A DNA stretch of 64,000 nucleotides. Origin: Anoxybacillus mongoliensis (GTDB lineage: Bacteria; Bacillota; Bacilli; Bacillales; Anoxybacillaceae). The position numbers and the translations under genes were made by a program. Of the stretch, positions 16,512 through 25,693 are shown one piece after another. The stretch's first letter is position 1, and each line of letters begins with the position of its first letter. The notes beneath the pieces are model-generated. The model searched no databases. It was not told where the DNA came from and saw only the letters and a program-made list of their open reading frames with translations. Location of the stretch: assembly GCF_014201515.1 (NCBI RefSeq), contig NZ_JACHEQ010000009.1, positions 56,701 through 120,700 of the forward strand, given 5' to 3'.

Positions 16512-17720
16512 TCAGTCAAGACGGCGAATGGTGTAGCCAGATTCGATTAAAACATGTTGAATTTGATCAATATGCTCCCTATTTTTTGTTTCAAGGGAGA
16601 ATCGAACTTCCGCTTGTCCTGGAAGAACGTTTGTGCCCATTCGTTGATGATCAATAGACATGACATTGGCTTCTAAGTCGGCGATAATGCGCAACAACTT
16701 ATTGAGTTGTCCTGGTTTATCAGAAATAACTGTCGCAAATGTAACAAAGCGTCCTGACTCAACGAGTCCTCGTTCGATGATACGTGAAATAAGTGTGACA
16801 TCGACATTCCCACCACTTAAAATGGCGACGATATTTTTTCCTTCAAGTGGAATTTTTTTGTACAATAAAGCCGCTAGTGAGCAAGCCGCTGAACCTTCAA
16901 CAAGTAATTTATTTCGTTCGAGTAAATATAACATCGTTCGTGAAATATCGGTTTCTTCCACACAAACAATATCGTCGACATATTTTTGTATGTATGAAAA
17001 AGTTAAATCCCCAATTCGTTTAACAGCGATGCCATCCGCAATTGTATTCAATGGATTAATCACAACCGGCTGATTATGTTGTTTCGCTGCTGTCGTGCTC
17101 GCGCAAGCAGTAGATTCAACGCCGTATACACGGACAGATGGTTTTTTCTGTTTCATCGCAATTGCTATACCAGCGAGCAAACCGCCTCCTCCAACTGGAC
17201 AAATGACTGCATCAATATCATCTAGCTGTTCAAATAACTCTAGTCCGATCGTACCTTGCCCAGCGATAACAGCTGGATCGTCAAAAGGGTGAACAAACGT
17301 TGCTCCTGTTTCTAGTTGTAACTTTCGAGCATATTCCAGCGATTCATCAAATACGTCTCCGTGTAGAATGACGTTTGCACCGTAACTTTGTGTTGCTTGA
17401 ATTTTACTTAATGGTGCCCCCTTAGGCATGACAATTGTGCATGGGATACCAATCATGCTGCTTGAGTAAGCAACTCCTTGAGCATGATTTCCTGCCGAAG
17501 CTGCAATAACTCCTCGGCTTTTTTCTTCATCACTTAATGACATGATTTTGTTATATGATCCTCGTACTTTAAATGAACCTGTTTTCTGTAAATTTTCTAA
17601 TTTCATGTATACTCGATTATTTGATAAACGGCTAAATGTTTGAGAAAATTCGAGAGGAGTTCTATGAACAACGGTTTTCATTCGTTGTTGAGCTTCTTCA
17701 ATATGTTGTAGCGAGATCAA
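16512..17720 (-). CDS. ilvA: Threonine ammonia-lyase (biosynthetic, ACT-containing)
   Basis: The start is TTG (17720) after AAAGGAGGATG. The 402-residue fold-type II PLP enzyme has the lysine motif GSFKVRGS (about residue 48), SAGNHAQGVA, the glycine-rich phosphate loop GGGGLLAG and a C-terminal SGGNVD. A C-terminal ACT-like region (about 325-402) would give allosteric control. It converts threonine to 2-oxobutanoate plus ammonia, the first step to isoleucine. Length with a single ACT domain also fits catabolic TdcB-like or B. subtilis-type enzymes. No other ilv genes lie nearby. Confidence 0.88.
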   Translation of the reverse strand: MISLQHIEEAQQRMKTVVHRTPLEFSQTFSRLSNNRVYMKLENLQKTGSFKVRGSYNKIMSLSDEEKSRGVIAASAGNHAQGVAYSSSMIGIPCTIVMPKGAPLSKIQATQSYGANVILHGDVFDESLEYARKLQLETGATFVHPFDDPAVIAGQGTIGLELFEQLDDIDAVICPVGGGGLLAGIAIAMKQKKPSVRVYGVESTACASTTAAKQHNQPVVINPLNTIADGIAVKRIGDLTFSYIQKYVDDIVCVEETDISRTMLYLLERNKLLVEGSAACSLAALLYKKIPLEGKNIVAILSGGNVDVTLISRIIERGLVESGRFVTFATVISDKPGQLNKLLRIIADLEANVMSIDHQRMGTNVLPGQAEVRFSLETKNREHIDQIQHVLIESGYTIRRLD

Positions 17721-17822
17721 TAGTTTTCATCCTCCTTTGTGTCTTCTTTTTTATTATATGTCATTTTTAACTAAGCAATCAATTGTTGATTTTTTCTTAT
17801 TTTTTCTTTTTTAAAATTGATT

Positions 17823-17838
17823 ATTTAGAACATAGTTT
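17823..17838. repeat. 16-bp direct repeat, copy 1
   Basis: ATTTAGAACATAGTTT occurs here upstream of ilvA and again at 19073-19088 upstream of the YuzF-family gene, in the same orientation and 1250 bases apart. Confidence 0.8.
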
Positions 17839-17855
17839 AATTAATTAAAAATGAC

Positions 17856-17886
17856 GAAAGAAAAAGCTATGCGCTCGGCACAGCTT
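17856..17886 (-). terminator. Terminator of the manganese catalase operon
   Basis: AAGCTATGC (17864-17872) pairs with GCACAGCTT (17878-17886) with one G-T pair, followed by TTTTCTTTC on the minus strand. Confidence 0.78.
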
Positions 17887-17887
17887 G

Positions 17888-18784
17888 TTACAATCCAGCG
17901 GATCGTTGGAGACGTTTAGCTATTTCGAGGAAATCTTCGTATGAAATACCTGGAGCAAATGTTTCCTCCACTGCTTCTAAGTCTGGAATCGGTCCCCCAG
18001 TCGGTGTTCCTTGAATAACTTCAAGTTGTCCTCCATCAAACGGATGTGTTCCTTTCCAAATTTGCTTTACATCTTGATAATCATGTTCGCTAAACGTATA
18101 CAATCTTCTATGCCAACCTTGTGCTTCATACTTCTTTGCTGCGTCAAATTTATCGTTACTCAAATTAGGGATTGGTAGCATTTTTGTAACATCAACCCCT
18201 GTAACAATTTGAAGAGCTTTGGCATATGCGATAACGTGAACTCCTCCTCGCACAAGTAAATAACCGATCATTTCTCGCGCAACAGGATGGTCCGTCATCT
18301 CATACACACGCATTTTATGTGTACGTGCACCACACTCTAAGAAAAAGTTGTGTAGCAAGTCTAAAACTAAGTTCCCGCTATTGAAAACGTAATCCCCTGA
18401 CCATGACCTTCCCATTGAATCTCCAGGTAACGCTGTTTGCGCCGTAGCGATAAAATGATACGTATTTCGTTGGTCTGCTCCATTTTGCATTGGTGTGACA
18501 TCGGGCGCTCCTTCATATGTCGTGCCGGTTAAACATAAATTAATGGCCGCTGTCACAAGTTCTACATGACCTAATTCTTCTGCTGTAATACTCGCAACTA
18601 GATCGTAAAAGGGTTTCAGTTTTTTCTTTTCACGAAAGTTAAATGACTGAAATAAATAATTGTTTAACGTTGACATTTCTCCGAATTTTCCACCGAGCAA
18701 CTCTTGGACCGCTGCTGCTGCCTTTGCATCCGCATACGTAGACTTCGGCAGTTCAATTTGTAATTTGTTTATTCTTGTGAACAT
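17888..18784 (-). CDS. Manganese (non-heme) catalase
   Basis: The 298-residue protein is a four-helix-bundle manganese catalase. Glu in GGKFGEMST, the EELGHVELV pair, Glu in FLECGARTHK and His in RGGVHVIAYA supply the dimanganese ligands. Downstream is the usual C-terminal cap rich in Pro and Gly. It disproportionates hydrogen peroxide in the cytoplasm or, in spore formers, in the coat (CotJC relatives are shorter). It follows the YuzF-family gene by 14 bases, so the two are one unit. Flanking 16-bp repeats are noted separately. Confidence 0.92.
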   Translation of the reverse strand: MFTRINKLQIELPKSTYADAKAAAAVQELLGGKFGEMSTLNNYLFQSFNFREKKKLKPFYDLVASITAEELGHVELVTAAINLCLTGTTYEGAPDVTPMQNGADQRNTYHFIATAQTALPGDSMGRSWSGDYVFNSGNLVLDLLHNFFLECGARTHKMRVYEMTDHPVAREMIGYLLVRGGVHVIAYAKALQIVTGVDVTKMLPIPNLSNDKFDAAKKYEAQGWHRRLYTFSEHDYQDVKQIWKGTHPFDGGQLEVIQGTPTGGPIPDLEAVEETFAPGISYEDFLEIAKRLQRSAGL

Positions 18785-18798
18785 CTAGCCTCCCCCTT

Positions 18799-19005
18799 TT
18801 ATTTCGGCATGATCCACACAATTTGTTGTATACGCACAAAAAAGAGGGTGTCGTTACTTCTTAACACAATATGATCAGGTTTCACGTCTTGGATTGTACC
18901 GTGTACATTTCCTCGCACAGTTTCAATCACTACTTCTTTTCCTCTAATCGCTTGTAACGTTTGATAAACGTAAGGGTCAATGAAAGCCATAAACTGAGGT
19001 GTCAT
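18799..19005 (-). CDS. YuzF family (DUF2642) small protein
   Basis: The 68-residue protein has the Lsm-like pattern of DUF2642: a short N-terminal helix, then strands including VVIETVRGNVHGTIQDVKPD and a final IQQIVWIMPK. The start ATG follows GGGGAGAGA. Proteins of this type are frequent near spore-coat and catalase genes in Bacillaceae. The role is unknown. It is co-directional with the manganese catalase gene, 14 bases apart. Confidence 0.78.
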   Translation of the reverse strand: MTPQFMAFIDPYVYQTLQAIRGKEVVIETVRGNVHGTIQDVKPDHIVLRSNDTLFFVRIQQIVWIMPK

Positions 19006-19072
19006 TCTCTCTCCCCTTTCTTATTTTTCTTTCTCATCTTATTCATTTATATTTCGGTTTATCACATTTTTC

Positions 19073-19088
19073 ATTTAGAACATAGTTT
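19073..19088. repeat. 16-bp direct repeat, copy 2
   Basis: Second copy of ATTTAGAACATAGTTT, 68 bases before the YuzF-family start, in the divergent region shared with the histidine kinase gene. Confidence 0.8.
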
Positions 19089-19175
19089 TATAAAAATTTT
19101 TTTTACATACTAGCCGACTTATTTATTTTGCGTTAAACTTCAACATAGGAATAGTGAAAATGAGGGGTTAGAATT

Positions 19176-20429
19176 ATGGAAAGTCGCGAACAACTAAAAC
19201 AAAAAATAAATGAACTTGAGGAAGAACTAACATTGTATAAACGTTTTGTGGAACACGTTCATTTCCCGTTTTCATACGTTGATTATCCGCTTGGAAAAGT
19301 AATAAAAAAGGAAAGAAATGTACTTTCTCCAGCGATTGAAACAATAGAAAAGGACAACATTCAAACTCCGATCCTAAAATGGGATATTGATTTACAAAAA
19401 GATTGTCCGTTTGAACAGGTAGAACAATTTTTAGCCCCTATTTTTGATCTTGTTTCTCACCATATCGTTTTTGTTGATGCTGAAGGAATCATTACGTTAT
19501 GTAACTTGCAAGCGGCGAACGATGTTGGCGTCAATCGGGACGAGATTATAGGCAAACATATTCGGGAATTACTAAACATTCCAGACGAACAAATTATGAC
19601 GTTAAAAACGTTGCGGACAAAACAACCTCTTTACAATTGTGAAGTGCTTGATCGATATTACGGCATCATTAATACGCGCATTTTATATAATGAAGATGGG
19701 ACGATTAAACGTGTCATTAGTATGTTTCAATCACTGAATCAAATGAAAGAAGCAGAGAAGCTCGCGATTGCTGGTCGAATTGCTGCAGGAATTGCTCACG
19801 AAATTCGAAATCCACTAACAACTGTGCGAGGATATTTGCAGTTTTTAAAAGAACAATTGCCTGAACATATTGTTAGTCTTATTGATCAACTTTTAATCCC
19901 TGAACTCGATCGAGCAAATGATATTATTACGGACTTTTTAAACATTGCAAAACCAAGTGAAGTGAAAGCAGAATGGATTGAAATGAATGAATTCATTCAA
20001 AATGATTTAAATCTGTTACTTAGAAGTGAAGCGCTTCTCCATAATGTAGAACTTTCATATTGTTTAGATAAAAAATTAAAACATTATGTTGTTTACATTG
20101 ATAAAAATCAACTGTTGCAAGTGTTCATTAACTTAGTTCGCAATGCAATTGAAGCAAAAACAGAAAAATCATTACGCGTAAATATTGAAACGAAACTACA
20201 CAATAACCTTGTTCAGATTTATGTGCGTGATAATGGACCCGGAATTCCTCCGACCATTATTCATCATGTTTTTGATCCGTTTTTTTCGACAAAGACTACC
20301 GGAACAGGTCTTGGTTTATCTTTGTCGCGAAAAATTGTTGAACTTCATAAAGGATCGATGCGTGTGCAAAGTGAACTTGGTCACGGCTCATGTTTTATTA
20401 TTGAGCTACCAGCTTATTCAAAAAAATGA
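19176..20429 (+). CDS. PAS-domain sensor histidine kinase (sporulation-kinase-like)
   Basis: The 417-residue soluble kinase starts after GAGGGGTTAG. A coiled-coil N-terminus (1-25) precedes a PAS domain (about 90-190, FVDAEGIITLCN). The HisKA box HEIRNPLTTVRG follows with phospho-acceptor His208, then HATPase boxes N (NLVRNAIEA), G1 (DNGPGIP) and G2 (GTGLGLSLS). No membrane helix is present. The H-box is of the Kin/Spo0 phosphorelay type, and no response regulator is adjacent, so it may feed Spo0F; that is inference. The PAS ligand is unknown. Confidence 0.88.
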   Translation: MESREQLKQKINELEEELTLYKRFVEHVHFPFSYVDYPLGKVIKKERNVLSPAIETIEKDNIQTPILKWDIDLQKDCPFEQVEQFLAPIFDLVSHHIVFVDAEGIITLCNLQAANDVGVNRDEIIGKHIRELLNIPDEQIMTLKTLRTKQPLYNCEVLDRYYGIINTRILYNEDGTIKRVISMFQSLNQMKEAEKLAIAGRIAAGIAHEIRNPLTTVRGYLQFLKEQLPEHIVSLIDQLLIPELDRANDIITDFLNIAKPSEVKAEWIEMNEFIQNDLNLLLRSEALLHNVELSYCLDKKLKHYVVYIDKNQLLQVFINLVRNAIEAKTEKSLRVNIETKLHNNLVQIYVRDNGPGIPPTIIHHVFDPFFSTKTTGTGLGLSLSRKIVELHKGSMRVQSELGHGSCFIIELPAYSKK

Positions 20430-20455
20430 GGCTGCAATCATGCAGCCTCATTTTT
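20425..20455. terminator. Bidirectional terminator between kinase and alsT
   Basis: GAGGCTGCA (20428-20436) and TGCAGCCTC (20441-20449) form a perfect stem with a 4-base loop, extended by A/T pairs on both sides. Confidence 0.9.
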
Positions 20456-21869
20456 ACGCTTCTTTTTTCCAATTCATCTGTTCTTCTTTCCAACATTCTA
20501 CTTCATGATCTACACCGATATTCCGCGCGTAAAATACAGGATTCTTTCCTTGTTTTCGTTGCAACATATAGTCTTGTAATGCAGCAAAGGCAACTCGGCC
20601 GAGCAAGAAAATCGAAATTAAATTCACAATCACCATAAATGCCATAAATAAATCAGCTAAGTCCCACACGATTTGAATGCTCGATACAGAACCCCAAACG
20701 ACCATTCCTAATACAGCAAGACGATACATCAATAACGACATTTTGCTTGAACGAATAAATTCAATATTTGTTTCACCATAATAGTAGTTTCCGATAATTG
20801 AGCTGTATGCGAATAAAAATACACTTACTGCAACAAACCCTTTTGCCCACTCACCAATATGTGTGCTTAACGCTGTTTGCGTTAAAGTAATTCCATCGAG
20901 CCCTTCTTTCATGTAATCGCCTGATAATAAAATCATAAACGCCGTGGCACTACACACAACTAATGTATCAACAAATACACCTAACGTTTGAATTAACCCT
21001 TGTTTTACAGGATGAGAAACTTCTGCTGTCGCTGCAGCGTTTGGCGCACTACCCATTCCTGCCTCATTCGAGAATAATCCACGTTTAATTCCCATCATGA
21101 TTGCTGCACCGAATCCGCCACCAACTGCCTGTTCGATACCAAATGCGTTTTTAAAAATTAAAGCAAAGACCGCTGGTAATTCGGTGATATTTGTAAGTAC
21201 AACATAAAACGCAATTAATAAGTATAAACCAGCCATCACTGGAACAATAATCGATGATGCTTTCGCCACGCGATGCACACCACCAAAAATAATAAATGCG
21301 GTCAAAATTGTAAGTACAACACCAATCACTGTCCGATCCATTTGAAAAGCATGTTCAAATGCGAATGTAATTGTATTTGCCTGGACAGAGTTAAATACAA
21401 GACCAAATGAAAACGTAATTAAGATGGCAAATAATACACCTAACCAACGTTTTTTCAACCCTTGCTCAATGTAATATGCCGGACCACCGCGATAACTTTT
21501 TCCATCTTTAACCTTATAAATTTGGGCAAGCGTGCTCTCTACAAAACTTGATGCACCGCCAATTAAAGCGATTAACCACATCCAAAATACCGCACCAGGT
21601 CCGCCCACAGAAATGGCTAACGCTACACCGGCTAAGTTACCTGTTCCAACGCGAGACGCTGTACTCATAAAAAACGCTTGTAACGAAGAAATCCCACCTG
21701 TTTTTTCCGGTCCTTCTGTAATGACACGGAACATTTCACCGAAATAACGAAATTGAACAAATTTTGTACGGAATGTAAAGTACAAACCGAAGATAATTAA
21801 AAGAGCGATAAGAACGTACGACCATAATATGTTGTTTAAAAATGATACAGCCGTTTGTAATAATTCCAT
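20454..21869 (-). CDS. alsT: Sodium:alanine (AGCS family) symporter
   Basis: The start at 21869 (MELLQTAVSF, behind CAGGTGAGGTGACG) is used; a longer upstream reading has no ribosome binding site. The 471-residue protein has about eleven hydrophobic segments and the AGCS signatures (STASRVGTGNLAGVA near residue 70, RGGPAYYIE near 125, KRGLFSNEAGMGSAPNAAA near 260). It imports alanine, glycine or glutamine with sodium. A GlnR/TnrA-type box lies 51 bases upstream of the start, matching nitrogen control of alsT in B. subtilis. Confidence 0.92.
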   Translation of the reverse strand: MELLQTAVSFLNNILWSYVLIALLIIFGLYFTFRTKFVQFRYFGEMFRVITEGPEKTGGISSLQAFFMSTASRVGTGNLAGVALAISVGGPGAVFWMWLIALIGGASSFVESTLAQIYKVKDGKSYRGGPAYYIEQGLKKRWLGVLFAILITFSFGLVFNSVQANTITFAFEHAFQMDRTVIGVVLTILTAFIIFGGVHRVAKASSIIVPVMAGLYLLIAFYVVLTNITELPAVFALIFKNAFGIEQAVGGGFGAAIMMGIKRGLFSNEAGMGSAPNAAATAEVSHPVKQGLIQTLGVFVDTLVVCSATAFMILLSGDYMKEGLDGITLTQTALSTHIGEWAKGFVAVSVFLFAYSSIIGNYYYGETNIEFIRSSKMSLLMYRLAVLGMVVWGSVSSIQIVWDLADLFMAFMVIVNLISIFLLGRVAFAALQDYMLQRKQGKNPVFYARNIGVDHEVECWKEEQMNWKKEA

Positions 21870-21919
21870 ATTCGTCACCTCACCTGATGTTCTAATAAAT
21901 AAAAAAACGACTTTTTTAA

Positions 21920-21936
21920 TGTAACAAAACTTAACA
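21920..21936. promoter_or_regulatory. GlnR/TnrA box upstream of alsT
   Basis: TGTAA, seven bases, TAACA fits TGTNAN7TNACA exactly. It lies between the divergent alsT and MATE genes, closer to alsT (51 bases from its start codon). Confidence 0.7.
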
Positions 21937-22026
21937 TGAAAAGCAAGAGGGTTATCTATGAATATATAAAAATGGTGTGTTATAATATCGTTTGTCCACA
22001 TTTTTTGCATGCATTTGGAGGAACCC

Positions 22027-23367
22027 ATGAAAGAAACATATACGTTAAAAGAGAAAATAAAACAATTTTTACATATACTATTTCCGATTTTTTTCACACA
22101 AATAAGCTTATATATGATGAACTTTTTTGATGTGACGATGACTGGGAAATATAGTGCTGTTGATTTAGCAGGTGTAGCCATTGGCTCAAACATTTGGGTT
22201 GCTATATTTACGGGAATTGGGGGGATCTTAACGGGTCTAACCCCAATCGTTTCTCAATCGTTTGGCGCGAAAGAACACAAACATATTTCTAAAGTAGTTG
22301 AGCAGGCAGTATACGTAGCGATCGTCTTTGCCTGCTTTGTGTTGGCGATTATTTATTTTCTTGTTCCTGTTTTATTGGAAAACATGTATATTGAGAGCAA
22401 TGTGCAAACCGTTGCCTATCAATATTTACAAGCACTATGTATTGGCATTGTTCCAATTTTTATTTATTACGTTCTCCGATCCTTTATGGATGCTCTCGGT
22501 CAAACAAAAGTTACAATGACGTTAACGCTATGCTCGTTGCCATTAAACATTTTATTGAATAATATATTTATTTTCGGACGATGGGGTGTACCTGCATTCG
22601 GTGGAGTAGGGGCAGGATACGCTACAAGCATAACGTATTGGTGCTTATTGTTATGTGCATTTTTGCTCATTCGCTTTCGTAAACCTTTTTCCACATACAA
22701 TATACTAAAAAAACTCAGTCCCATTTCGTTTTCTACTTGGAAACAATTGGTGTCGATCGGCACACCCATTGGACTGTCAATTTTTTTTGAGACAAGCATT
22801 TTTTCAGCTGTCACCTTGTTAATGAGTGAATTCGGAACAACGGCAATCGCTGCCCATCAAGCAGCGATGAATTTTGCTTCACTTTTATACATGATTCCAT
22901 TGAGCATTTCTCTCACTTTAACGATTATTGTCGGCTTTGAAGTGGGAGCCAATCGCTTGGGGCATGCAAAACGTTATTGCATGATTGGCATTGCTTTCGC
23001 CGTTACGATGGCTATTGTTGCCTCTATCGCTCTATTGTTATTTCGTGAAACGATCGCTTCCCTATATACGAATGATAAACATGTGTTGCAATGGACGAAG
23101 CAATTTTTGTTATATGTTTTATTTTTCCAATTTTCTGATGCCGTTGCCGCTCCTATTCAGGGAGCACTACGCGGATATAAAGACGTTCGCTTTCCATTTT
23201 TTATCGCACTCATATCGTATTGGTTAGTCGGTTTGCCTGTTGGATATACACTAGCACGTTATACAACCGCTGGACCGTTCGGATATTGGCTAGGTTTGAT
23301 TGTAGGTCTAGCTTCTGGTGCCATTTTGTTATTTATACGTTTGCGACAAAAATGGAAACATGTATAA
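22027..23367 (+). CDS. MATE family efflux transporter
   Basis: The start at 22027 is chosen because TTTGGAGGAACCC directly precedes it. The 446-residue protein has twelve hydrophobic segments in two similar halves, as in NorM/DinF proteins, with PIFFTQ in helix 1, GLTPIVSQSFGA after helix 2 and a mirrored AAPIQGALRG in the second half. It exports cationic drugs or metabolites using Na+ or H+. It is divergent from alsT, with a terminator overlapping its stop. Confidence 0.9.
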   Translation: MKETYTLKEKIKQFLHILFPIFFTQISLYMMNFFDVTMTGKYSAVDLAGVAIGSNIWVAIFTGIGGILTGLTPIVSQSFGAKEHKHISKVVEQAVYVAIVFACFVLAIIYFLVPVLLENMYIESNVQTVAYQYLQALCIGIVPIFIYYVLRSFMDALGQTKVTMTLTLCSLPLNILLNNIFIFGRWGVPAFGGVGAGYATSITYWCLLLCAFLLIRFRKPFSTYNILKKLSPISFSTWKQLVSIGTPIGLSIFFETSIFSAVTLLMSEFGTTAIAAHQAAMNFASLLYMIPLSISLTLTIIVGFEVGANRLGHAKRYCMIGIAFAVTMAIVASIALLLFRETIASLYTNDKHVLQWTKQFLLYVLFFQFSDAVAAPIQGALRGYKDVRFPFFIALISYWLVGLPVGYTLARYTTAGPFGYWLGLIVGLASGAILLFIRLRQKWKHV

Positions 23368-23395
23368 AAGCAAGAGGGAAACCCCTCTTGCTTTT
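23366..23395. terminator. Terminator between MATE and a YjcZ gene
   Basis: AAAAGCAAGAGGG (23366-23378) pairs with CCCTCTTGCTTTT (23383-23395), symmetric and usable from both sides. Confidence 0.88.
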
Positions 23396-23507
23396 AGCAC
23401 CAAGCTGCACCAACGATAATAAGCAAGATAAAGAGCACGACGATGAGCACGAATGTTTTTCCGTATCCTGGATAACCGTAACCATATCCATAGCCATATC
23501 CGTACAT
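23394..23507 (-). CDS. YjcZ-family sporulation protein (37 aa)
   Basis: The 37-residue product has a Tyr-Gly repeat N-terminus (residues 2-15) followed by a single hydrophobic helix ([16 protein letters not shown]) and ends in Trp-Cys. That layout defines the YjcZ family of small sporulation membrane proteins. The ATG follows CAAAGGGGGAAATA. It forms a tandem pair with the next gene. Confidence 0.88.
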   Translation of the reverse strand: MYGYGYGYGYGYPGYGKTFVLIVVLFILLIIVGAAWC

Positions 23508-23537
23508 AACGTATTTCCCCCTTTGTTCATTGTTTGA

Positions 23538-23642
23538 TTAATATCCCCAGCCACCAATATAAGCACTACCAACAATGATTAACAAAATAAACAATACAAC
23601 AATTAACGCAAAGCCACCGCCATGATGATGTCCTCCACTCAT
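23538..23642 (-). CDS. YjcZ-family sporulation protein (34 aa)
   Basis: The 34-residue product starts [10 protein letters not shown], then the same hydrophobic helix as its neighbour ([14 protein letters not shown]) and a Gly/Trp/Tyr end. A strong AGAAGGAGGTG site precedes the ATG. The His cluster could bind metal. It is upstream of the other YjcZ gene on the same strand. Confidence 0.88.
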   Translation of the reverse strand: MSGGHHHGGGFALIVVLFILLIIVGSAYIGGWGY

Positions 23643-23719
23643 CTTTTGACACCTCCTTCTTGTACTAACAACCTATTCAATCGCTGAGTAAAACGTTATA
23701 GTTTTTAGAAAAATGGGTG

Positions 23720-23747
23720 AAAAAAACGCCTGTTCACAAGACAGGCG
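23720..23747 (-). terminator. Terminator of rarD
   Basis: CGCCTGT (23727-23733) pairs with ACAGGCG (23741-23747), followed by seven Ts on the minus strand. Confidence 0.88.
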
Positions 23748-24647
23748 CTACATGTTTAATGACTTTTCTCTTCGTTTTTCCCACGTACTAGAAATTGAAA
23801 ATAAAATCAACGCAGTCCAAATGCAGCTAAATGCATATATATGAGCATTTGTAAACGGCTCATGAAATAAAAACACTCCAAGCAGTAAACTTAATGTTGG
23901 CGAGATATATTGTAAAAATCCTAAAAGAGTCAGTGAAATATGTTGCGCTCCTTTAGCAAAATATAGAAGAGGTAATGCGGTGGCTGGTCCAGCTCCCATA
24001 AGTAATAGCATCGTTGCAAATGAAAAAGATACATCGTGCGACTGCCCAAACGAATGAATAATAAACATGAACGCCAAAGGGGTGGCAAGCATCGTCTCAA
24101 CAGTTAAGCCAATAGTTGCATGAACAGAAATAATCTTTTTCACAAGACTATACAACGAAAAGCTACATGCAAGTGAAAGTGCAACCCATGGAATTTTCCC
24201 ATATTCAATCGTCATAACCACAACCCCAAGAGCTGCTAAAATAAACGATACGACTTGCCATTTATAGAGACGTTCTTTTAATACAACGACACCTAATAAT
24301 ACGTTTAACAATGGATTCATATAATATCCTAAACTGGCTTCAACCATATGATCATGATTGACAGCCCATATGTAAATAAACCAATTCGTACTAATGAGAA
24401 ATGATGCAATAATTAAAGCCAATGCCTGTTTTTTTTCTTGCCATAACAATCGACATGTATGCAAAAATGTAGGCCAGCTTTTTTGAATAAGTAACAACGC
24501 AATCATAAACAAAAAGGAAGCAATAATGCGATAAGATAAAATCTCCTCTGCCCCGATCTGTTGCAGTAATTTCCAATATAAAGGCAATATCCCCCACAAC
24601 ACATAAGCAAGCAACGCATAAATCATGCCAAGTTTTTTATTTTCCAT
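23748..24647 (-). CDS. rarD: EamA-family transporter RarD
   Basis: The 299-residue protein has ten hydrophobic segments and starts with GMIYALLAYVLWGILPLYWK, the RarD-type EamA signature (WG...PLY/FWK). The NWFIYIWAVNHDHMVEASLGYY block in the third to fourth helix region is also typical. It belongs to the drug/metabolite transporter superfamily, with substrate not established. It lies 21 bases after the cation-efflux gene, in the same direction, so the two may share a transcript. Confidence 0.88.
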   Translation of the reverse strand: MENKKLGMIYALLAYVLWGILPLYWKLLQQIGAEEILSYRIIASFLFMIALLLIQKSWPTFLHTCRLLWQEKKQALALIIASFLISTNWFIYIWAVNHDHMVEASLGYYMNPLLNVLLGVVVLKERLYKWQVVSFILAALGVVVMTIEYGKIPWVALSLACSFSLYSLVKKIISVHATIGLTVETMLATPLAFMFIIHSFGQSHDVSFSFATMLLLMGAGPATALPLLYFAKGAQHISLTLLGFLQYISPTLSLLLGVFLFHEPFTNAHIYAFSCIWTALILFSISSTWEKRREKSLNM

Positions 24648-24668
24648 TTTGTAACTCCCTTCTTCATC

Positions 24669-25547
24669 TCACTCCCCGCGAAAAACATGGTCTTGTTCAT
24701 ATGGCTCGATATGCACATGGGCATAAACAACACCATATTTTTGTTCAAGCAAACGCTCCACTTGATCGGAAATGTCATGACTTGTTACAACACTTAAATA
24801 CGGGGCAACACAAATGGTAACATCTATGACTACTTCATTGCCATACATTCTTCCCTTAATATCAACCACTTTTTTCACACCGTCAATACGCTCAATTTCC
24901 TGTTTATATCGCTTTAACATTTCATCATCAAAACCGTCCGTCAACGTATGGGAGGCTTCTCTAAAAATATCCCATGCTGTCTTGCAAATCATAACCCCAA
25001 TAACCAAGGCAGTAACGGGATCAAGCCAATGCATATGTAACTGAGCGCCAACCACACCGACGACGGTTCCTACACTAACAAGCACGTCAGATAAATGATC
25101 TTTAGCTGCAGCAGCAAGTGCCTGACTATTTGTCACCATTGCTAAACGTTTATTAAACATATATACGAAAAACATAAATATAGCGGAAGCACCTGCTGTC
25201 CATACTGCTGTCCAATCTGGTTGAACATACTCTCTATCTTTCAATGTTTGCGCTGCATTTATTAACACATCAACACCGATAGACATCATAATAAATGCTG
25301 CAATTAAAGACGAAATATGTTCTGCGCGTGAATGACCGTACGGATGGTTGTCATCGCGCGGTTTTTTCGCAATGAGCAACCCAATTAAAATAGCAATCGA
25401 ACCAAGAATATCAGTAAAGTTATTCCATCCATCTGCTTTTAATGCTTCAGAGTTTGACACATATCCGACGTACAACTTCGCTAAAGATAAAACAATGTAA
25501 GAGCCAATACTTACCCATGCCCCTAATTCTGGTTTCATTTGCATCAT
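24669..25547 (-). CDS. Cation diffusion facilitator (possibly manganese efflux)
   Basis: The 292-residue protein has six hydrophobic segments and a C-terminal cytoplasmic ferredoxin-like domain (about 215-290). Metal-site residues are ADGWNNFTD in helix 2 and AAAKDHLSD in helix 5. An Asn in the helix-2 site (DxxN rather than HxxxD) is what I associate with Mn-selective CDF proteins such as MneS/MntE. HPYGHSRAEH links helices 2 and 3. Ribosome binding (TTGGTGA) is weak. Manganese specificity is inference. Confidence 0.85.
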   Translation of the reverse strand: MMQMKPELGAWVSIGSYIVLSLAKLYVGYVSNSEALKADGWNNFTDILGSIAILIGLLIAKKPRDDNHPYGHSRAEHISSLIAAFIMMSIGVDVLINAAQTLKDREYVQPDWTAVWTAGASAIFMFFVYMFNKRLAMVTNSQALAAAAKDHLSDVLVSVGTVVGVVGAQLHMHWLDPVTALVIGVMICKTAWDIFREASHTLTDGFDDEMLKRYKQEIERIDGVKKVVDIKGRMYGNEVVIDVTICVAPYLSVVTSHDISDQVERLLEQKYGVVYAHVHIEPYEQDHVFRGE

Positions 25548-25693
25548 ATATTCACCAACTTCTTGAACATTTTTGCTTTAACATTGTATCAGGCGTATGT
25601 TGTGTGAGTCTATAGCAACAAAATTGGTTCATTGAAGAACATTAGGGAACATGCAATAACATTGCGTTTAACCAAATTTATTGTTGACGGCTG

